Part shown: piece by piece, positions 6,642-10,987 of the stretch
How the letters are laid out: every line of letters begins with the position of its first letter
Numbering within the stretch: the first letter of the stretch is position 1
Notes under the pieces: model-generated
Databases searched by the model: none
Told to the model about the DNA's origin: nothing
The model's input: the letters and a program-made list of their open reading frames with translations, nothing else
Translations under genes and position numbers: made by a program
From: an uncultured Collinsella sp.
GTDB taxonomy: Bacteria > Actinomycetota > Coriobacteriia > Coriobacteriales > Coriobacteriaceae
DNA length: 10,987 nucleotides
Reading direction: 5' to 3'
NCBI GenBank assembly: GCA_958431945.1
Contig: CAUASQ010000054.1
Coordinates: forward strand, 1-10,987

Positions 6642-8840
6642 ATGGGTCCTCGCCAACGACAGGGACGCAGCCGTTCAAAGACGCATGCCCTGCCCATAAT
6701 CCTGCTCTCGTTTTTGGGCTTTCTGCTGATTGCGGGCGTGGCATTTGGCATCGGCATGGTCGGCAACGTCAACCGCTGGCTGTCCGATCTGCCCGACTAC
6801 ACCGACGCCAACGCGTATCTGGTGAGCGAGCCCACCGAGATCGTCGACTGCAACGGCAACAAGATCGCAAGCTTCTACACGCAAAACCGCAAGTCCATCA
6901 CCAAGGACGAGGTCTCCCCCTACGTGCTGCAGGGCACCGTTGACGTCGAGGACGAGCGCTTCTATGAGCACGGCGGTATCGACCTGTGGGGTATCGCGCG
7001 TGCTGCGGTGGCAACCCTCGGCGGCGGGCACGAAGGCGCCTCGACTATCACCCAGCAGCTGGTGCGCAACACCATCCTGCAGGAGGAGCAGTTCGACTCG
7101 ACCATCGAGCGTAAGGTGCGCGAGGCCTACATCGCCGTCAAGATGGAGGACATGTACTCCAAAGACGAGATCCTCATGATGTACCTCAACACCATCTATT
7201 ACGGCCACGGCGCCTACGGCATCGAGGCCGCAGCCGAGACCTATCTGTCCAAGAGCGCCGCCGACCTCACCCTGAGCGAGGCCGCGCTGCTCATCGGCCT
7301 TCCCAACTCGCCCTCGCAGTACGACCCCACGGTCAACCCCGACCTTGCGCTGTCCCGTCGCAACAAGGTCCTCGACAACATGTTGCGTCTGGGCCACATT
7401 ACGCAGGAGGAGCACGATGCCGCACAGGCCGAGCCCATCACCCTCAACGTGACCGAAATCTCGGGCAGCGGCGTCGACGTATACTCGCAGCCCTACTTTG
7501 TCGCCTATGTTAAGCAGCTGCTGGAGCAGGAGTTCTCGACCGACGTGCTCTTTAAGGGCGGCCTGACCGTCAAGACCACCATCGACCCCACGATGCAGCA
7601 GGTGGCAGAGAATGCCGTTCGCGAGCAGCTCGACACGCTCTCGCTCGACGGCCTGGACATGGGCATGGTCGTCGTCGATCCCAAGACCGGCTACATCAAG
7701 TGCATGGTGGGCGGCTACGACTACAACGCCGACGAGAACCACGTAAACCATGCCACGGCCAAGCGTCCCGTCGGCTCCACCTTCAAGGCCTTTACGCTGG
7801 CAACTGCCATCCAAAACGGCATGAACCCCAACGTCACCCTCAACTGCAACTCGCCGCTCAAGGCCAAGGGCACCACGACCGAGGTCCAAAACTACGCCAA
7901 CCATAGCTATGGCAACATCACGCTTAAGCAGGCGACGGCATACTCCTCCAACACCGGCTACATCCAGGTGGCGGAAGCCGTCGGCAACAGCAAGATCATC
8001 TCGCTCGTCAAAAAGCTCGGCATCGATCCCGCCAAGGACAACATCGAGGACGTTCCCGTCATGACCCTCGGCACTGGCTCGATCTCGCCGCTCGAGATGG
8101 CCGCCGCCTACGCGACGTTTGCCAACGGCGGCTACTATCGTCAGCCGATCGCCATCACCGAGATTGACTCTCGTACCGGTTCGGTGCTGTACCAGCACAC
8201 GGACAATCCCTCACAGGTGCTTACCGAGGGCGAGGCCGCCGCGGTCACCGATGTTCTGTCCGGCGTCATGCAGGGCAGCGGTACAGGTGCTGCTGGCGCC
8301 CTGAGCGTCAACCAGCCCTATGCCGGCAAGACGGGCACCACCGACAACACCACCAACCTGTGGTTCTGCGGCTATACCCCGCAGCTGGCGTGCGCCCTGT
8401 GGACCGGCTATTCCGCAGGTGAGATCCCCATCCAAAAATACGGCACGGACCTGCTGGGCGACAGCACCAACCTGCCTGTCTTTAAGCGGTTTATGAACAC
8501 CGTTCTGACCGGTACCGAGCGCGAGGAGTTTGCGACCGGAACGGCGCCCACCTACAAGAACAACAGCGTCTGGAAGTTCTACGGCACCAACAACGCCAAG
8601 AAGACGGAGAACGACGACAAGGACGAGAACGAGGACGAAGAGGAAACCACCACGACGACGACCACGACGACCACGACCACCGAGACCACGGGCGGTGACA
8701 CCACCGGCGGCACCGGAACGACCGGTGGCTCGACGGGCGGCTCCACTGGTGGTTCGACCGGCGACGATGGCGGCACGCCTACGCCCACGCCTACGCCCAC
8801 TCCCGACCCCTCGCCCACGCCTGACGATACGGTCGGCTAG
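6642..8840 (+). CDS. Class A penicillin-binding protein (bifunctional peptidoglycan synthase)
   Basis: This 732-residue membrane-anchored enzyme polymerises and cross-links peptidoglycan. It has a short basic cytoplasmic tail (1-16) and one transmembrane helix (about 17-40). The GT51 glycosyltransferase domain carries the catalytic Glu103 in VEDERFYEHGG, GASTITQQLVRN, RKVREAY and the EILMMYLNTIYYG helix. The transpeptidase domain has SxxK as Ser379-Thr-Phe-Lys382, SxN as Ser435-Ser-Asn437 and KTG at 563-565. Both active sites look intact. The tail after about residue 650 is low complexity: an acidic stretch, 12 consecutive Thr (669-680), Gly/Ser/Thr repeats, then Thr-Pro repeats. The frame is open back to 6519, but ATG 6642 has GGAGG 7 bases upstream and places the basic tail directly before the membrane helix. 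The gene stands alone and ends at a strong terminator. Confidence 0.96.
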   Translation: MGPRQRQGRSRSKTHALPIILLSFLGFLLIAGVAFGIGMVGNVNRWLSDLPDYTDANAYLVSEPTEIVDCNGNKIASFYTQNRKSITKDEVSPYVLQGTVDVEDERFYEHGGIDLWGIARAAVATLGGGHEGASTITQQLVRNTILQEEQFDSTIERKVREAYIAVKMEDMYSKDEILMMYLNTIYYGHGAYGIEAAAETYLSKSAADLTLSEAALLIGLPNSPSQYDPTVNPDLALSRRNKVLDNMLRLGHITQEEHDAAQAEPITLNVTEISGSGVDVYSQPYFVAYVKQLLEQEFSTDVLFKGGLTVKTTIDPTMQQVAENAVREQLDTLSLDGLDMGMVVVDPKTGYIKCMVGGYDYNADENHVNHATAKRPVGSTFKAFTLATAIQNGMNPNVTLNCNSPLKAKGTTTEVQNYANHSYGNITLKQATAYSSNTGYIQVAEAVGNSKIISLVKKLGIDPAKDNIEDVPVMTLGTGSISPLEMAAAYATFANGGYYRQPIAITEIDSRTGSVLYQHTDNPSQVLTEGEAAAVTDVLSGVMQGSGTGAAGALSVNQPYAGKTGTTDNTTNLWFCGYTPQLACALWTGYSAGEIPIQKYGTDLLGDSTNLPVFKRFMNTVLTGTEREEFATGTAPTYKNNSVWKFYGTNNAKKTENDDKDENEDEEETTTTTTTTTTTTETTGGDTTGGTGTTGGSTGGSTGGSTGDDGGTPTPTPTPTPDPSPTPDDTVG
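8646..8798 (+). repeat. Short tandem repeats encoding the PBP low-complexity tail
   Basis: Within the PBP gene, ACC/ACG threonine codons run from 8646. Three 12-base units encode GGST at 8724-8735, 8736-8747 and 8748-8759. Two identical 12-base units ACGCCTACGCCC, encoding TPTP, lie at 8775-8786 and 8787-8798. Every unit length is a multiple of three, so gain or loss of units would change tail length without breaking the frame. Confidence 0.8.
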
Positions 8841-8862
8841 AAATCATCCGGCCATAAGCAAC

Positions 8863-8904
8863 AAGGCCCCCGAGCAGCTTATTAAACTGCTCGGGGGCCT
8901 TTTT
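8863..8904 (+). terminator. Strong intrinsic terminator of the PBP gene
   Basis: AGGCCCCCGAGCAG (8864-8877) and CTGCTCGGGGGCCT (8887-8900) form a perfect 14-bp GC-rich stem with a 9-base loop, followed by TTTTT. It begins about 23 bases after the PBP stop codon. Confidence 0.95.
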
Positions 8905-8945
8905 AGTTTGAAGCGACCTGATGGGCGGTCTTTATACCGGCAGAC

Positions 8946-8981
8946 AAAAAAAGGGGGTACCGACCAACGTCGATACCCCTT
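8946..8981 (-). terminator. Intrinsic terminator of argR
   Basis: On the minus strand GGGGTATCGAC (8979-8969) pairs with GTCGGTACCCC (8964-8954), an 11-bp stem with one G-U pair and a 4-base loop, followed by seven T residues (8952-8946). It lies about 50 bases after the argR stop and faces the PBP terminator, so the convergent units are insulated from each other. Confidence 0.9.
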
Positions 8982-9030
8982 ACAAGCCACTATGTCAGCG
9001 CGCACAGTGCCGAGCGCACGACCCGCACGC

Positions 9031-9468
9031 CTACTTGCGAGAATTGCTCAGCTTATTGATCAGCGCCTCGAGACGCTCGCCGTCCTCGGCCGTCTGGGCA
9101 ATAACCAAAATCGTATCGTTGCCGGCAAGCGAGCCAAGCACATCGGGCAACTCTGCCGCATCAACGGCGGCGGCGATGCCGGAAGCCGTACCAGGCTGAG
9201 CCTTGATCATAACCAGATTATCGGTGCGCAGAACGCCCGTTACGAGCTCGGAAACCATACGCTGCAGGTGCAGGTCCTCTGCCAGAACATAGATACCCTC
9301 GGGGAGCTTACGCAGCCCCATATCGGCAATATCGCGAGAGACAGTCGCCTGCGTGCAATCAAAGCCCATAGCGCGGAGCTCATCGACCAGCACGCGCTGC
9401 GTGCGGACGTCCTTATTGCGCACAATATCTCTAATGGCATCCTGGCGCCCATTGCGTTTTTTAGCCAT
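9031..9468 (-). CDS. argR: Arginine repressor
   Basis: This 145-residue protein matches ArgR/AhrC, the hexameric arginine-responsive DNA-binding protein that represses arginine synthesis and activates catabolism. The N-terminal winged helix-turn-helix has the recognition segment ATVSRDIADMGLRK (41-54), including the conserved Ser44-Arg45. The C-terminal oligomerisation and arginine-binding domain has KAQPGTASGIAAAVD (89-103) and GSLAGNDTILVI (112-123). The length is slightly short but within the family range. I chose ATG 9468 because it opens with the typical MAKKRNGRQ and has a GAGAGGG purine stretch about 6 bases upstream; the frame is open to an ATG at 9501. No arginine pathway genes are in the window, so its targets lie elsewhere. 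The upstream spacer holds two palindromes that may be operators. The identification is firm. Confidence 0.95.
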   Translation of the reverse strand: MAKKRNGRQDAIRDIVRNKDVRTQRVLVDELRAMGFDCTQATVSRDIADMGLRKLPEGIYVLAEDLHLQRMVSELVTGVLRTDNLVMIKAQPGTASGIAAAVDAAELPDVLGSLAGNDTILVIAQTAEDGERLEALINKLSNSRK

Positions 9469-9501
9469 ACAAACCCTCTCTCCAAAAGATGGCGGAGACA
9501 A

Positions 9502-9516
9502 TCAATCAGTGATTGA
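9502..9516. promoter_or_regulatory. Perfect 15-base palindrome upstream of argR
   Basis: TCAATCA-G-TGATTGA is a perfect palindrome about 34 bases before the argR start, next to AT-rich sequence. Its position suits an operator for autoregulation. It resembles but does not match the classical ARG box (TGAAT-N4-ATTCA), and ArgR binding is a guess. Confidence 0.35.
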
Positions 9517-9556
9517 ATAGTTTAACGCTATTTGAAGGCTTTTGTGTATAAGAACG

Positions 9557-9594
9557 CATTTCGAAACAATTCTATGCAAATTTGTTTCGAAATG
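9557..9594. promoter_or_regulatory. 13-bp inverted repeat with two TTTCGAAA palindromes
   Basis: CATTTCGAAACAA (9557-9569) and TTGTTTCGAAATG (9582-9594) are exact reverse complements separated by 12 bases. Each arm contains the 8-base palindrome TTTCGAAA (9559-9566 and 9585-9592), with centres 26 bases apart. The element sits between the stop of the glycosyltransferase-like gene and argR. It could be a paired operator for a dimeric regulator, with a possible minus-strand -10 (TAGAAT, 9569-9574) at its centre, or an AT-rich terminator hairpin for the upstream gene. No T-tract follows, which favours the operator reading. Confidence 0.5.
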
Positions 9595-9600
9595 AGCCGT

Positions 9601-10650
9601 TTAGGCGGTTTTTGTGCCCGTCCGGTTAAGAAAAGCTGCCAGATGCGTACACATCACGCAGCGCGCGGGCTTGGCGCTGGCAATCGGCCCAAACAACAGA
9701 CCGAGTCCCCGATGGTTGTCCTTGAGCGCGGCGACCATCTGACGGGTTCGAGGCGCATCGAGCATATCACGCATGCGGGCGGAACGCTCGATTGACGACA
9801 CCCCATGCGGGCTCAGACACAAATTCTCGATGCAGGCGACCAGTCCGGCAAAGTAGAACTTTTGGCTTGCCAGCTTGAGCCGACCACCGCTATCTGCTTC
9901 CGAGAGTGAGTCCGCAAGCTCGTCGAGCGCTCGGGTGTCATCGGATACCTTGGCATACATGGTGGGATCAAAGGCATCTGTAAGCTTAGGTGCCGCCGCG
10001 TGGAAACAAGCGTCGCCGCAGCCGGACACGCATCGTGCCTGCGAGAGCGCATATGCCATAAACCCAACTGTGCGAAACACCTTGTCGCACAAAAGGCATG
10101 CCTCAAACAGCGAGCGGCTGTACATCACGCCAGAGGTCTGAACGACAAGGCCGCCTAAAATCAACTGAGGCAGCCAGGCCACCATCGAGGATTTGCTATC
10201 AATGGAAATATGAGTAGCATCCGAGACGCGCGAATGGCGCTCTCGATGTGCATCATAGCGGTCGAGCGACACCGTGGGGAACACTATGTCTGCCGCAGTA
10301 TCGCACGCGATATCGACCATCTTGGAAAGGGACTGCGGAGCAAACCACTCATCGGCGTTCATAGCGATGATTTGAGAGCCACGCGAGGCAGCAAAACCGG
10401 CACGAAGACAAGCACCGCGCTTCGCGTCCTCGACGTCAATCAAATCAATATGGATGTCCCTGTCGGCAGCAACTTGAAGCGAATGGCGCACACCGGGCGC
10501 AGCATCGCGGCAGACAACGACAATCTGCAAATCGTAGAGGTCTTGGTTCTGGATACTCTCGAGCGCACGCATCGCATAGCTGGGCGAACCTTCTACCACA
10601 AGGATCACCGAAAGTCGCGGATGCGAGCCACGTCGAACCAAGTTATCCAT
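9601..10650 (-). CDS. Family 2 (GT-A) glycosyltransferase-like protein
   Basis: This 349-residue protein opens with RLSVILVVEGSPSYAMRALESIQNQ (12-36), the usual start of a GT2 nucleotide-sugar-binding fold. LQIVVVCRDA (41-50) follows, then GACLRAGFAASRGSQIIAMNADEWFAP (79-105), in which Asp100-Glu101 stands where the DxD metal motif is expected. Such enzymes transfer sugars from nucleotide donors to cell-surface glycans; donor and acceptor cannot be inferred. The C-terminal half matches nothing I recognise and is rich in Cys, with C207-x3-C211-x3-C215 and C331-x2-C334. There is no clear transmembrane helix. At the ATG at 10650 the GAGAGG purine stretch abuts the start codon with no spacing. 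TTG at 10641 (codon 4) would have 9 bases of spacing and is a real alternative. It lies between truA and argR, with no obvious shared function. By eye, its base composition is less GC-rich than ade or the PBP gene. Confidence 0.75.
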   Translation of the reverse strand: MDNLVRRGSHPRLSVILVVEGSPSYAMRALESIQNQDLYDLQIVVVCRDAAPGVRHSLQVAADRDIHIDLIDVEDAKRGACLRAGFAASRGSQIIAMNADEWFAPQSLSKMVDIACDTAADIVFPTVSLDRYDAHRERHSRVSDATHISIDSKSSMVAWLPQLILGGLVVQTSGVMYSRSLFEACLLCDKVFRTVGFMAYALSQARCVSGCGDACFHAAAPKLTDAFDPTMYAKVSDDTRALDELADSLSEADSGGRLKLASQKFYFAGLVACIENLCLSPHGVSSIERSARMRDMLDAPRTRQMVAALKDNHRGLGLLFGPIASAKPARCVMCTHLAAFLNRTGTKTA

Positions 10651-10775
10651 CCTCTCGACAGCAATGAATCAAACCGTGGTTCATGGTACACCCCAGCAAT
10701 AAAAGCAATGAGACACCGGTTGTATTGCACGCCAAGAACAGATGTTGAACACGCGCAGCCCACAGATGACGGGTG

Positions 10776-10794
10776 TCGACGCACGACGCGTCGA
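10776..10794 (-). repeat. Small GC-rich hairpin downstream of truA
   Basis: TCGACGC (10776-10782) and GCGTCGA (10788-10794) form a perfect 7-bp stem with a 5-base loop, starting about 9 bases after the truA stop on the minus strand. It lacks a T-tract, so it is at most a weak terminator or an mRNA 3' end stabiliser. The remaining spacer to 10651 shows no convincing gene or promoter. Confidence 0.4.
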
Positions 10795-10802
10795 GCCCTC
10801 CC

Positions 10803-10987
10803 CTAGTCGAGCACGACGAGCTCGGCGGGATCGTAATCCACGCCCATAAACGTAAGGCCGCAGGCAGGAGCCGTGGGTCCCGCAGCGGTACGGTCGCAAG
10901 CATCGATGACCTCGCGCATCCACTCGGGTTCACGGCGATGCATGCCGATCTCCACGAGCGTGCCCACAATAGTGCGCACCATCGAAT
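10803..10987 (-). CDS. truA: tRNA pseudouridine synthase A, C-terminal part (5' end outside window)
   Basis: A minus-strand frame enters from the right edge and ends at TAG 10803-10805, giving about 60 residues. They include SMVRTIVGTLVEIG, then DACDRTAAGPTAPACGLTFMGVDYD, and end in ELVVLD. This matches the C-terminus of TruA, which has MVRxIVGTLLxVG followed by a DRxxAGPTAPxxGL block. TruA converts uridines at positions 38-40 of the tRNA anticodon stem-loop to pseudouridine. The catalytic Asp lies in the missing N-terminal part. The next gene on the strand is the glycosyltransferase-like gene 152 bases away, so co-transcription is possible but not shown. Confidence 0.92.
   Translation of the reverse strand, partial: SMVRTIVGTLVEIGMHRREPEWMREVIDACDRTAAGPTAPACGLTFMGVDYDPAELVVLD

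Noticed and set aside
6675..8198. Minus-strand open frame of 507 residues opposite the PBP gene
   Set aside because: The PBP frame has every catalytic motif. The antisense frame has no known motif and a shadow-like composition.
10643..10969. Minus-strand frame of 108 residues across the truA/GT2 spacer
   Set aside because: It overlaps truA in a different frame, and truA has a recognisable protein motif. The frame has no domain and no good ribosome binding site.

Overview
The window is GC-rich and carries single-copy housekeeping genes typical of a Gram-positive actinobacterium. Gene content, short intergenic spacers and the intergenic GGGGAC/GTCCCC repeats suggest a Coriobacteriia member, most likely Collinsella or a close relative. 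That assignment is from memory and has not been tested by alignment.

Layout, left to right. The 3' end of a plus-strand gene, probably a Cof-type HAD phosphatase tail, faces a complete minus-strand Cof-type HAD-IIB phosphatase across a nested GGGGAC/GTCCCC repeat. A run of minus-strand genes follows: adenine deaminase (ade), tyrosyl-tRNA synthetase (tyrS, KMSKS type) and a long U32-family protein resembling the rRNA hydroxylase RlhA. The U32 gene is divergent from a plus-strand class A penicillin-binding protein with an unusual low-complexity tail. Two back-to-back terminators separate that gene from minus-strand argR, a family 2 glycosyltransferase-like gene and the 3' end of truA, which runs off the right edge.

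The genes serve nucleobase salvage (ade), translation and RNA modification (tyrS, U32, truA), cell wall synthesis (class A PBP), possible surface glycan synthesis (GT2-like) and arginine control (argR). Most appear to be single-gene units. tyrS, the PBP gene and argR each have a recognisable intrinsic terminator. ade has a terminator-like hairpin in its leader, and the HAD gene has a hairpin that would cover its ribosome binding site.

I see no phage, insertion sequence with a transposase, CRISPR array, tRNA, rRNA or defence system. No stretch over 300 bases lacks a gene; the largest gap, about 220 bases between ade and tyrS, is filled with regulatory elements. The most interesting items are regulatory: the repeat starting exactly at two stop codons, the ade leader terminator, the HAD leader hairpin, and the paired TTTCGAAA inverted repeat upstream of argR.
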